A DNA stretch of 64,000 nt from Eunapius fragilis (Eukaryota > Porifera > Demospongiae > Spongillida > Spongillidae), in the NCBI GenBank assembly GCA_963681505.1, contig OY811975.1, positions 2,016,542-2,080,541 of the forward strand, given 5' to 3'. The notes under the pieces are model-generated. The model was not told the origin of the DNA, did not search any database, and saw nothing but the letters and a program-made list of their open reading frames with translations. Made by a program: the position numbers and the translations under genes. Positions 52,091 to 63,790 of the stretch are shown in pieces (position 1 is the stretch's first letter; each line of letters starts with the position of its first letter).

Positions 52091-53196
52091 GCATCGGGCG
52101 GCTCATAGGACTTTGTGCGATATCTACCCACATGTATCAAGTTTCGTACTTTGTAGATCCACGAAATATATAATATTTTATTAAATGCAATATTCTATAG
52201 GCCGGCTAGACTCAAATTAAGTTCTGATTTTTCTCCCCTTTTTTTCCGGATTGCTTATAATCCAGTCATGAAAATTACTATCGCACTGTTTTTAAACATC
52301 AGATGAACAGGTCTGCCATCACGCTTCGGGATAATTCAATTCAAAATGTGACAGCCAATTGACTCATCTCCCATAAAGGCGCCTCGACGAAGACAGCGCC
52401 CTGTTTCAGTTCAGAAGACCTGCATGGCCTCTGCGCGATATATAGTCAAGGTGGTCGACAATCATTCTGATAATATATTAAACATCATGCTGAAAAAGAC
52501 ACCGCGCTGAATTAAGGTTTGGTTTTCATCGATCTTGCAGATTGAATGAAAGCGAAATCCATATACATGCAAACAAAAAAGTAATAATCAAAGGTGGAGT
52601 CATGTAAGCTTTGCAGTTCCAGAATGCTGCATGCGTGATAATTGATAAGACCTCTACAATCGCCATCTTGTATGCCATACACCGCAAAGTACTTATTAAA
52701 TCGAACTGTATGCCTGTAGGGAACGCTGGGGCTAGCTTTTTTTGGCCTCTTGTGATCAGAAATCCGATCAAACACACGGCTACACCCGTAAACAGAACGA
52801 CGACGACGACGACGACTGCCCCCCCCCCCCCCCCCCCCCCCCCACCCCCCACCACCGCCACCCGCGCAATATACATCCCATCCTAAATAAATATAAAGAT
52901 TGTTAACGTCTTCAGTGACAGGGCATGCAGCAATGCCACACATGCATGGCTTTGTTAGGAAGCCTAACGTCTATGCCTCCCCCACAGTATAACTGCATAT
53001 ATCTGTTTACTGTATAAAATTCATTTTATTTGCCTACACCTATTTTTGACTTAAGTTCCTTGATTGGATTGTATAGTATATATTGGGGTTGCTTTAACAA
53101 AATTAGAGTTGGCAGAGACTTAAATATTGTACAAAGGTTCTATATTCACTGTTTACTGCATAAAATTTGTCTACACCTATTTTTGAACTTAATTAA

Positions 53197-53951
53197 TCTT
53201 TATTCTCCAATCGTCCTTATTTAAGTCCATTGTCCTTAAATAAGGACGAAATTCATGATTCATAAAAATCAGGTAAGATTGGTGGTTTAATAGTACATTT
53301 AAACTGCATGCAGAATTATTAATAGGTATTTATTGGTAAAATCTGGCCAAACAAGGGTGGCTTTTAAATGGCGAAGCAGTCAATAATAGCGGGTTCGCGT
53401 GTAGTAGGTAGGCTCAAAACGACAATGGGAAAGAAAGGAACGGTATTGCAGGTATGTGGAAGTGGGCATAAGAAGAGGTATGTTTCGTCAAGTTAAATTG
53501 TTCTGTAAAATGTTGCTAAACACGGATGTCTAATTGAGGAGATCAAGAATAAAATCAAATGAATTGCAATATTATTAAAGTTTATTGCAAATATTTATAT
53601 ATTTTCTAAATGTAAATTGCTTCAGGTTTCTGAAAATTAATACATCCCAAATAGGAGACAACTAGATTTTAACTTATAGATAACTGAATCTAAACCGCTT
53701 GATTTTCGATGTCAAACTTATGAGTCTGCCATCAAACCTATTACACTTTCAACTGTACTACTCAGCTACGTAATAGGTAGGTACACAAAAATTGTATTTT
53801 AATGTAATGAAGGATAGATGCAGCATGAAAAAACGTCTTTACTTTGCTAAAATACAGATCAGTCATTTTAAAAACATAGTGTATAAACAGTCGTCCTTAT
53901 TTAAGGACAAAAGGCGGTCTTAAATAAGGACGATTAGCGGGAGAATAAAGG
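53197..53951. mobile_element. piggyBac-like MITE (unit 2)
   Basis: Reverse-oriented copy of 35830-36561, flanked by TTAA at 53193-53196 and 53952-53955. About 23 bases longer than the unit-1 copy because of internal indels. Confidence 0.85.
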
Positions 53952-54249
53952 TTAAGTACCTTGATTTGATTGATTGCAGCGATTACAAATATGGTAACCA
54001 GACCAACGATTTCCCACTAATGCTGCACAGTTCGTTTTCTTGTTGGAGTGTTTGGGGGATAGGAGCGGACCAGGATTGATCGAGCCTTAGCTCTAACCAA
54101 TAACAACCTAAGGCGGCCAAATACAGCTCTGCATGTTACTACATTTGACTTTGGGGTGTTGCCACGAATGGTTATAACCGAGAAGTGAGAATGCCCTCAG
54201 TGCCTCTGGCCGAGTAACGCTAAATAATTACATGCAGCTACATATTATT

Positions 54250-54842
54250 GGGGGTCGTGGCTGCGAAAGGGTACCTAGTGCATATTATAAAAAATTTTCC
54301 AAGAAGGAGCATCAAAGTTGACGCATGCAATTAAAATGAACGCGTAATTAAAAATTCAGGCCACTGTAACTCAATGATGGATAGACTACTTTCCAGTGAG
54401 TAAGAAAGAAGTTGTAGAGGGCTTAGAATATTATTGTACTCTCCACTACTGGTGGAATGGGTCCAATTGCAACCACTTTCTATAAACGCCTGGCAGACCG
54501 GCTAGCTTCCAAATGGAACTCATCATATAGCCAAACCATTGGATGGTTGCGATGCCGTCTGTCCTTTTCTCTCCTCCCTCATCCATCCTTTGCATCAGAG
54601 GAGCTCGTTCTTCAAAGGAGCGTGTACCGTGCAGTGTCCCTCTCCCTGTAGACCTAGTGCACAGTGAATCTAGGTTCACTCTGGACTAGAAAGCAACTAA
54701 TTGATCTATATCAATTATTTAACTCGTATCTAACACTGTGTACATGTACATGTAAAAAATAATCCTTTTTCATATTAGAATTTGAAATAATTTGAAAACT
54801 TGAAAAAATATGCGCTAGGTCCCTTTTCGCTGCCACGATCCC
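54250..54842. mobile_element. GTCGTGGC-ended element carrying a retroelement fragment (unit 2)
   Basis: Inverted counterpart of 34949-35531, with ends GGGGGTCGTGGCTGCGAAAG and CCTTTTCGCTGCCACGATCC. The internal fragment is on the + strand at 54436-54651. Confidence 0.7.
54436..54651 (+). pseudogene. Retroelement coding fragment inside a TIR element (unit 2)
   Basis: Reads STTGGMGPIATTFYKRLADR and YSQTIGWLRCRLSFSLL, as at 35132-35353, and is still open. Preservation reflects the recent duplication. Confidence 0.55.
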
Positions 54843-55259
54843 ATATACTTATGCTTAAGTGCGCGTGCGTGCACCTTGTTATTATCAGAGCTCGACTGCT
54901 AGTCGGCCATTTAAAAAAATACTTTACTAATCATTATAGCTCGGATAACACGAAGCATGCATTGCATGCACGAATATGTATTATGCACACGCACCCGTAT
55001 AATAAGTATAGGCATGCAGCCATAACAATTAGATACGTCAGCAAATTAAAATCGCCGGCAAGGGTGGCTCATTGAAGCCTCTTAGTTGAAGATTAGTTCC
55101 GTCTACATGAATGCCAAAGTGCACACAAGAGTCCTGCTCGAGTGTGGTGTGGTGTCTGAAAGAGGTCTTTGTATGTATCATGTAAGTTGACGAAGTAATG
55201 GTCTTAAGTTTAGACTGGTTTAAGTCATTGCATATGGCCGAAACCAGGGTGTGTGTGTG

Positions 55260-55261
<2 letters not shown>

Positions 55262-55290
<29 letters not shown>
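55262..55290. repeat. 29-base G run
   Basis: Counterpart of the 19-base C run at 34513-34531 in unit 1, so the homopolymer length differs by about ten bases between copies. Confidence 0.85.
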
Positions 55291-55457
55291 TAGAGGGAAA
55301 GAGGGAGGAGGGGGAGTCAGCCTCTTCCATAAAGTTCAAGGGGAGCCATAACGGTAAACTGTGACGACAAATGGATGCCTGCATATAAGCGGCCAGCATC
55401 CAAGCATTCTCGTATATTACGGTATATGTTTGGTATCATCCATATGTCATCTCTCAT

Positions 55458-55459
<2 letters not shown>

Positions 55460-55511
<52 letters not shown>

Positions 55512-55637
55512 GTGCTGAATGCTGCGTACTAATAGGTCCTTTTGCGATCTTATATTATTCGGCTAACAAGCGCCATTGGGTTAATTATTAATCTGCACTT
55601 TTTTCAATTCATTTTTTATTTATTTAAATTTTGTGTG

Positions 55638-55677
<40 letters not shown>

Positions 55678-55700
55678 ATGTGTGTGTGTGTATGTGGCCG
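55460..55700. repeat. Paired (CA)n and (GT)n microsatellites (unit 2)
   Basis: Inverted counterpart of 34085-34341. CA at 55460-55510, GT at 55633-55700. Confidence 0.85.
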
Positions 55701-56620
55701 CCTAAAATCCACACGCCGACGGTATGCATCGTGACGCTAAAGCACGTAGGGCAAGCCAATAGTGAGCTGTCAAACGAGTGCGGCGAGTCCGGAACTTCGA
55801 AAGAAAACATGGGGAGGATGAGGGAGGGGGTAGCTAAAAAAAGTTACAGGCTTCATATACATAGCTTTGTCGACCCCAAGTTTTCATGTTATAGGTTAGG
55901 GCCATGTATCCTGCATTTCAGAGTAATCTTTCATGTAGTTCTGTTTTTAGTTCGAAATCATTATAATATTAATTACGTAAACGCAATAACTGACGTGGGG
56001 GGAGGGGGGGGGGGTTGCCAAGCTACAGAATACGTGCAGGGGTTTTCTTTTTAATGATCACTAAACCTGGTCGTTTGCTTTGTCCGTGTTAGTAGAGTGA
56101 GTAGACTCGGGAATACGAATATCAGTGCAGGCCAAATGTCTGAGAAAACTGCAGTATATCGAGAGGCTTCAGCACGTGCTCCCCCTTACTGTTCGCTGTA
56201 TAAACTATGCAACTAGGAACTTAAAATCCGAGATTTCATGTTCGGATCCTGAATCCGTTCCCAGACCGCCAATACGATGCATATGTAACATGTAACTTGC
56301 CTGCAAGTACATGTAGCTATTTTTCGACATTGCTACTATACGATGATGTGGCGTTGTTGCTAAGATATATTACGTGGTATGCGTTTTCAACAAGTGATTA
56401 AAAGCATTTTCCAATAGAAAGATATCGTGACATAAAAATTTTGTTTTAAATCTGTATCTGAACAAGACTGATATCTGCTGCTTCATGGGTTACTGAAACT
56501 AAATGGGCTTATCAGAATACAAATATTAATAATACTATTATACTTATAACAATACATATCCACATGCATGCACACAATTAATCTTTGCCGGCTGTTAGCA
56601 ATTTTATCGACGGGTTTTGG

Positions 56621-57120
56621 TTAAACCGTTCCTCCAATTGTCGCGTTCACCAGGGACTTTAGGTACTCCGGTGTGTTGCAGAAATCCCTCTCGCAGCAGG
56701 CGGTAAGCATGGGATAGAGAACGCCTCCCGAAGTATACACACCGCCTGGTAGGCACGTGTACCGCAGCAAGGTATCCTCCGAGCAGATAAAACGTTTGTA
56801 AATGATGTTGGTCTTGTATATTCTCTCCCATGACGCCACACATAGGCCTACGGTTGTGTTGCACTCTCCCCACGTTTCGTTCGCTTTAACGCATTCTGTA
56901 CTATCGAATTGGTCGCAAAAACAAGTCAATGCTCCAACTAAGCAATGAAAGCAATACCAATGGACGAAAATCAATGGAAGAAAATTGTTAATGAATAGCG
57001 AATGAGATCATGCAGTGAACCGATTATAATTCAGTATTCACAAGCCTTACCTTTTTCTGTTGCAATCATTAGCAATGCGATAAATATTAACCATTTTGCT
57101 GTCGTGTAGTATGCTTCCAT
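56621..57120 (-). CDS. Activin/BMP-receptor-like ectodomain protein, gene 1 copy (unit 2)
   Basis: Exons 57051-57120 and 56621-56937 on the - strand, with the same lengths (70 and 317 bases) and phases as the unit-1 gene. The mature domain differs at only two positions (His to Tyr in the PGGVxT stretch and Ser to Ala near the C terminus), and the signal exon is unchanged at protein level. The inversion breakpoint lies 12 bases before the ATG, so the sequence upstream is now foreign: no TATA box, but a CACGTG motif within AATTTATCACGTGATTC at about 57152-57168. Expression may therefore differ from, or be lost relative to, the unit-1 copy. Confidence 0.75.
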
Positions 57121-57254
57121 TGCTTGCAACTTCAAAGGATCATAGTTCCAGAATCACGTGATAAATTAATTTTTCTTGCAAATGCAGTACACTATTGCAC
57201 CTAACAGTGTTGCCACCGACGATACGCGATAGTATATCGATCCCATGCTATCAA

Positions 57255-57314
57255 CACACACACGCGCACACACACGCGCACACACATGTACACACAAATA
57301 ATACACACACACAC

Positions 57315-57359
<45 letters not shown>

Positions 57360-57366
57360 ACACACA
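57255..57366. repeat. (CA)n microsatellite (unit 2)
   Basis: Counterpart of 37751-37852, longer by about a dozen bases. Confidence 0.85.
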
Positions 57367-57369
57367 AGT

Positions 57370-57525
57370 ATGGCCTTGGGTGATGAACAGTGTGCATTGA
57401 TACGTGATGCATATGTAGCTGCTTGTCATTACTATAAATTATTAGAATCAGTCGAAAATCGTTGGTCAGGTTACCATATTGTAATCGCTGCAAGTAAATT
57501 ATACCAATCAACTCAAAGTACTTAA
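57370..57525 (+). CDS. Possible 51-residue small ORF (unit 2)
   Basis: Identical in reading to 37853-38008 (MALGDEQCALIRDAYVAACH start). Immediately downstream of a CA microsatellite and derived from a repeat, so coding is doubtful. Confidence 0.2.
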   Translation: MALGDEQCALIRDAYVAACHYYKLLESVENRWSGYHIVIAASKLYQSTQST

Positions 57526-57688
57526 TTAAGTTCGAATACAGGTAAAAACAAATGAATTGAATTTTATGCAGTAAACGGATAGATGATTCTATGCAGTAAA
57601 CAAGGAAGCACAATATAAGTCTCTGCAAACTCTAATTCTGTTACAAACTACCCCAATACTATGCATGCACGCATGTTCAATCAATCAA

Positions 57689-58002
57689 TTAACAATGAAC
57701 GACGGGTAAAAACTGTTGAAGGTATTGAGGAGTGTTGCAGTAGTCTTTCTCGCAACAGGCGGTAATGATCGGGTACTGGGCACTCCCTGATTTCGTAAAT
57801 CCCCCGGGTAGGCAGCGCAACTTCAAAAAGGCATCAGTGGAGCAAGTGTGCTGAATGTTGACCTCGTTCGTTCCCAGCAGTACCTCATAGGACGCTAGGC
57901 ACACCCCCTCCCCTCTTGTGACCGTACAGTTCCCCCATGATCCATTCACCGCATTGCAACCGGGAGTCGAAAGCTGGTTACAATGGCAGACGAGGTTCCC
58001 CG
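57689..58002 (-). CDS. Activin/BMP-receptor-like ectodomain protein, gene 2 copy (unit 2), main exon
   Basis: 314 bases, same acceptor and phase as 38172-38485. Differences are Met to Thr after LPGGF and Thr to Ala before CCEKDYCN; the stop is TAA instead of TAG. The ten cysteines are kept. The signal-peptide exon is not located here either. Confidence 0.65.
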
Positions 58003-58454
58003 CTGATGGAATATGACATGGTGGGTGAATGCAATTCGAAATGGGCATGCATGTTCCTGCATATATATAATGTAGATACGCGCCAGTTTACATATTGCTT
58101 GCTTCAAAGGTGGTGTTTCAAGTACATGCATGTGCAGCCAAGGTGTGAATTTTTAAAAGTATCGCGCTTAGTACATGCGTCAAGCTACCCTTTAACTCAG
58201 GCTTTAAGCAGCAAATAGTTGACAGAATGTGGAGTCGACGATAAATTCATGCATTCGATTAGTGGCATGCACGCACACACATATATATGTATATTATATG
58301 CTTACGCCTTTCATTTGCGATAGTGGGGGTGATCTGAGGAGGTTCGGTGATTGGTTCTGTACCTGCATATGTACGACGGCAATAACCGAAATGAAATAAA
58401 CTCGTTACTTAAAGTATATATATATATATATATAGAACAAAGTCATAGCACAAG

Positions 58455-58980
58455 CCGGGCGATTTGACCCCGACTATGAAATTATTTTTAAAAAACACGC
58501 GACCCGTTTTTATAACTAGACTCCTGACGATCGGATCGTTTAGCCCGTTGTTGTAATCGACCAGAAGGCGAAAGTGAGTTTTATGTCGCAATACTGCGCA
58601 GTTGTAGAGAACAAAAGGGTACTGCCCGTCTTCGTACCCAGTCCCGGAATTATCCTCCTTCTCCTTTCTTGACCACGCATAACTTGGGATAGGAACGCAT
58701 TTAAAGAATGGAAATTTCACTAATAGCTTCAGAATTGGCTGGAAGAGTGCTACTGTGATCAAATAGTCCATGGTATATTTAGATAATTATAATTGTATCG
58801 TTACATTTGGGGCGTACTAAACGTTACTCGTATCATTTACGGCCGAATCTTGACAAGTTTGGAATTGTAGATACCAAACCAGAACGCTACAGTCCTGATC
58901 AGCAGAAAATGATTTACAATCAACTATACCGGCGATCAGTGTACGGCGTATATATAGATATGAGGAAAAAAATCTATGAA
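58455..58980 (-). repeat. GTGYEDGQY-type interspersed repeat (unit 2)
   Basis: The - strand reads VPIPSYAWSRKEKEDNSGTG then YEDGQYPFVLYNCAVLRHKT and stays open for over 100 codons. On the + strand at 58807-58992 another open stretch reads NLDKFGIVDTKPERYSPDQQ; in the unit-1 counterpart that frame is broken. Neither is recognised. Confidence 0.5.
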
Positions 58981-59296
58981 ACAAGTAACTAAAAGCATTC
59001 TCTATGAGAAAGTTGGTGAGATATAGAACTTGAAGGCAATATAAATGGTGGTGTAAAAACAAGGAAACAAGGGTCTGTAATAGTAAAGGAAAATGTCATA
59101 GTCCTATAGTTAGCACACGAACATAGTATATGCGCCAATGCATACGTGCGGTATTAATATACAAATAACTAAATTCTCTATGAGAAAGTTGTTGAGATAT
59201 ATAGGATTTGAATGTAGTGGTGGTGAAAAAATCAAGGAAAGAAGGGTCTGTAATAGTAAGGGAAAATGCCAAAGTCCTATATTTAGCCCGTTTGTA
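58981..59296. mobile_element. FB hairpin element, rearranged (unit 2)
   Basis: The left arm is as in copy 3, but from 59134 the sequence is GCCAATGCATACGTGCGG followed by the inverted right arm. Both arms therefore lie in the same direction and the hairpin is destroyed. Confidence 0.8.
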
Positions 59297-59341
59297 GTGC
59301 AATACTTGTGAGAAGATTTGTTTGCTCAGTTTACTGTACAG

Positions 59342-60040
59342 CTATAAAGGATTTTCTCTGCCCCGTACTATACCTCTCTGGGTAGCATCTATTGGGTTTG
59401 CCGTCGGTGAAGTATTGTTGATGGGAGTTGTTGCACTCGTGTTGGATATGTCTGAATGTGTGCATGCGTGTGATATAAGGAGGAAATTAGCATGAATACT
59501 GAATATAGTAATTAGTTGAAAGTATATACCTCTCACTGACATTTCCACAGCTGCCTGGAGTCTGGTAGGACTGTTGCAGTACTCACTCTTACAGCAGACC
59601 GTAACAATGGGGAACTGATCGCTCCTGGTTATCGCTTGCCCTCCATTTAGGAGGCAAATGAGTGGCAGTATCTCATTATCATCGGAGCAGAAGTACTCGG
59701 CGATGATGAGGCCACCAGCTGGGCTCCTTTCCCACGTGGCGAGGCAGGACTGTCGGCCCGATGTAGCGCTACACTCTCCGCCAACCGTATTGTTCGTTCT
59801 AACGCAGCCAACGGTGTCAAACTGATTGCAATAACATTGGAACGTTTGATTTGTGAGAGGAAGAGCTGGGGAGGAAAAGGGGCAGGGGCAGGGGGAGGAA
59901 TGGAGGAAGGGTTAGAGACAGAAAGACAACCGTACTTGACTGCATGCATATAATATTCCATGCAGCTCACCGTTCACCGATAATGCCGCCAAAAGCAAGT
60001 ATAATATAACGCGCAGTTGAGATGCGAACGAGTTATCCAT
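59342..60040 (-). CDS. Activin/BMP-receptor-like ectodomain protein, gene 3 copy (unit 2)
   Basis: Exons 59971-60040, 59530-59865 and 59342-59451, with the same lengths (70, 336, 110) and phases as unit 1. All ten cysteines and the Ser/Thr-rich third exon are kept. About eleven residues of exon 2 differ from the unit-1 copy, seven of them within about 20 residues around the seventh cysteine (for example LSLKCLWNGGTA becomes LPLICLLNGGQA), far more than for genes 1 and 2. The reading frame is intact, which favours a functional, diverging gene over a pseudogene. Confidence 0.65.
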
Positions 60041-60249
60041 TCAGTATCAGCCTTCTTCTTGCTCCTGAAGTCAAGTTTTGAGAATGAAATTTAACGAAGA
60101 ATATATATTATATATATAGATGCAAAAATTATAACATAATTTGCGCTAATTAATTGATGATGCAATCACGTACATGCACTAAAGATCAACTGGATCGATA
60201 TAATATCGCGTGTCGAAGGCGCATTTGCAAGACGAATTAATTTATCAAG

Positions 60250-61120
60250 TGAATTCTGAAACTGTATTATCCTAGCTTTGCGTTATCTACCCACATGTTT
60301 AAAGTTTCGTACTATGTAGATCCGTGAACTATATTAATATTTTTTTATTGTTGTATATAAATGTATATATTCTATAGGCCGACTAGACTTTAAGTTCTGA
60401 TTTTTCACTTCTTATTCCTGACTGGTTGCTTACTGCAGTCATGCAAATTACCATCCCACAGTTTTCTTTTTAAAAATATCACATGAATAGGGCTGCTATC
60501 ACGCTTCGGGATAATTCAATTCAAAATGCGACAGCCAATTGATTCATCCTCCGTAAAGCCGCCTCGACGAAGATAGCGTCCCGTAATTCAACAGAAGTAT
60601 TCTATCATTACAGTTTCAGTTCAGACACCCTGCATGGCCTCTACGCGATATGTAGTCACGGTGGTGTACAGTCTGAATGATAGTATATATTAAACCTCAA
60701 TCATGCTGAAAACGACCGCTGTATTAAGGTTGGTTTTCATCGATCCGCAGATTCAAAACCCATATACCCCTAAACAAAAAGTAATAAATAAAAGTGGGTA
60801 AGCTTTGCAGTTCGAGAATGCTGCATGCGCAGTAATTGATATGACCTCTAAAATGGCCGCCTTGTATACGTACACCGCAAAGTACATAATTCAAACTGCT
60901 TATATGGAACGCTGGAGGTAGCATTTGTTGGCCCTCTTGCGATCAGAAATCCGATCAGACACACGGTTACACCCGTAAACAGAACGACTCCCCCTCACCA
61001 CCACCCAAGCAACGTACATCCATCCTAAATAAATGTAAACATTGCTAACGTCTTCAGTGACAGGGCATGCAGCAATGCCACACATGCATGGCTTTGTTAG
61101 GAAGCCTAACGTCTATACCA
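60250..61120 (-). repeat. R repeat, full-length - copy (unit 2)
   Basis: Counterpart of 41590-42470. Contains CTATTAT/TTGCG-type junction sequence near 60262-60290, with a small insertion (CTAG). Confidence 0.75.
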
Positions 61121-63790
61121 AGTACGGGCAGTATAGTCGAGATTTGACATTGCATGCATCTATCGAACTGCCCTGCATGCGGTAGGCTGTCAATTCCTCC
61201 ATGTAAGGAGTCGGGCGATTAGAGAATGCATTTATATTGATGTATTGTTTTCATCTTCGAAGTCAGCCAGGTTAACTAATCGCGGATGGCTAGAGTGCGT
61301 TGTTGATGTTAGACCATGCATTCAAAATATATAAGATTTCAAATTGTATAGACGTCTATGAAAAAGGATGCCTCACTGCTGACGTCTCAGTGTAACAAGG
61401 AAGGGAACAAGGTTTTGGGGAGAGAACAATGAGACAAAAATGCCATATTTAGCACGTGTATATAAGTAACAGAACCAAACGACGTACAAAATATCGGATT
61501 TTTCTTTCCTCAAGACCTTGTTCCCTTTCCTTTTACACCACCTTTGCCTTTGCCACCAATTCCCTATACCCACCAAGAGAATGTAGTATTGTCTAGTTTA
61601 AATTCAGAAGCCCTGCAAAGCCTCACGCCATATATAGTCACGGTGGTGCACAGTGATATAGTATATTAAACATGCTAATAAATTAAGGTTTGGTTTTCAT
61701 CGATCTGCTAATTCAATAAAAGCGAAAGCGTATACATGCACACAAACAAAAAGTGATAAATAAAGGTGGGGTCATGTAAGCTTTGCAGTTCGAGAATGTT
61801 GTATGCGTGATAACGGATATACATGACCTCTAAAATCGCCGCCTTATTTATATATTATGATGCACCGCAAAGTTGTTAATTCAAGTTGCCTATATATGGA
61901 ACCCTGGGGCTAGAGTTTGTTGGCCTCTTGTGATCAGAAATTCGACCAAACACACAGTTATACCCGTACGACTCCCCTTTACCGCCACCCACGCAATGAT
62001 CATCTCGTCCTAAATAAACATAAACATTGTCAACGTCTTCAGTGACAGGACTTGCGGTAACGTCTCTCATGCATGGCTTTGTCAGGAAGCCTAACGTCAA
62101 TACATCCCCCCACGTAAGGGCAGTAGAGTCGAGATTTGACATTGCATCTGTCAAATTGCCCTGCGGTAGACTGCCTCCCCTATCTAAGAAGTACATATCA
62201 ATGGATTTTCTAATTGTCCACAACGTCCTCTTGCCAACAGCCGGGTTAATTAACCAATCACTGGTGCGTTGTGGATGCTAGACCATTCTCGACACGAAGA
62301 ATTTTAATGCTAGATTTCAAATTGATAGACGCCTATTAAAAAGGATGTCACACTGGCAACCATGGCTGACGTCCCGTTATAAAGGAATTAAGGGAACAAG
62401 GTTTTTGGAAAAGAAAAATGCCGATCGATATATTTATGCATAGTCAAATCAGAGATAATATATGGATTATCTCTGGTCTAATAGCCCGACCTCTTAGATA
62501 GAGGAGGATTTGACACCTTACCGCGGGACATGCATGCAGTTTGATATATGCATGCAATGTCAAATCTCGACTATACTGCCCATACTTGGTGTAGACGTTA
62601 GGCTTCCTAACAAAGCCATGCATGTGTGGCATTGCTGCATGCACTGTCACTGAAGACCTTAACAATGTTTATAATGGTTTATGATGGGATGTACATATAT
62701 AGCGTGGGTGGCGGTGAGGGGGAGTCGTTCTGTTTACGGGTGTAACCGTGTGCTTGATCGGATTTCTGATCACAAGAGGGCCAACAAACGCTAGCCCCAG
62801 CGTTCCCTATAAGCATGCAGTTTGAATTATGTGCATCGTCATATCTATTATCACGCATCGAACTGCAAAGCTTATTACTTTTTTGTTAGCGTGTATACGG
62901 CTAATCTGCGGATCGATGAAATCCAAACCTTAATTCAGCGGTCTTTATCAGCATGTTTAATATACTATATCACTGTACACCACCGTGAACTATATATGGC
63001 GTGAGGCTATGCAGGGCTTCTGAACTGATAGAACAAGTAAAGAAAAATATTCTCTTGGTGGGTATAGGAATTGGAGGCAAAGGCAAGGGTGGTGTAAAAG
63101 GAAAGTGAACAAGGTTTTGGGGGAAAATAAATGAGACAAAAATCCTATATCTTGCGAGTACTTCTTTTGGTTCTGTTACATTTACGCGTGCTTAATATAG
63201 GATTTTTCTTTTCCCTAAACCTTGTCACCTTCCTCTTTACATCGGGACGTCAGCCAGTGAGACATCCTTTTGATTAGACGTCTATCAATTTGAAACCTTA
63301 GGAATGGTCTAGCTTCCATAAAGCACTCTTGCCACCCGCGATTAGTTAATTAACATGCACGGTTGAGTTCGACAATAAAAAAAAAAACATCGATATAGTA
63401 CTTCTAAGATAGGGAAGGATTTGACAAGGGCAGTTTGATAGATGCAATGTCAAATCTCGACTATACTGCCCGTAAGTGGGGAGATGTATTGACGTTAGGC
63501 TTCCTGACAAAGCCATGCATGTGTGGCTTTGCTGCACGCCCTGTCACTGAAGACGTTAAAAAATGTTTACATTTATTTAGGATGGGATGTACATTGCGTG
63601 GGTGGCGGTAAAGGGGAGTCGTTCTGTTTACTGGTGTAACCGTGTGTTTGATCGAATTTCTGATCACAAGAGGGCCAACAAACGCTAGCCCCATGTTCCC
63701 TATATAAGCAGTTTAAATTAACTACTTTGCTGTGTATCATACACAAGGCGGCGATTTTAGAGGTCATGTCAATTATCACGCATGCAACCA
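61121..63790. repeat. Long inverted array of R repeats
   Basis: Two - oriented partial copies lie left of about 62.3 kb (including 61620-62110) and two + oriented copies right of it (62600-63020 and 63490-63790). Between them are hairpin-type stretches (61375-61585 and 63045-63245), also mirrored. Sequence such as GTCGAGATTTGACATTGCAT appears on the left arm and its complement on the right. Confidence 0.7.

Larger units (their letters stand above)
52118..57132 (-). repeat. Inverted 5-kb block of unit 2
   Basis: Reverse complement of 32634-37629, containing in reverse order an R repeat, the piggyBac-like MITE, the GTCGTGGC-ended element, the microsatellite pair and ectodomain gene 1. Confidence 0.9.
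49194..62988 (+). repeat. Segmental duplication, unit 2 (rearranged)
   Basis: About 13.8 kb matching 29775-44333. Differences are a 5.0-kb internal inversion (52118-57132), a small inversion with deletion (59134-59296) and microsatellite length changes. It carries copies of all three ectodomain genes, all now on the - strand. The left edge abuts an FB-family remnant. Confidence 0.9.

Noticed and set aside
52512-52943. 143-codon - strand frame and similar frames in other R repeats
   Set aside because: The frame runs through poly-Gly encoded by a C run and is not kept among R copies; the repeat shows competing frames on both strands.
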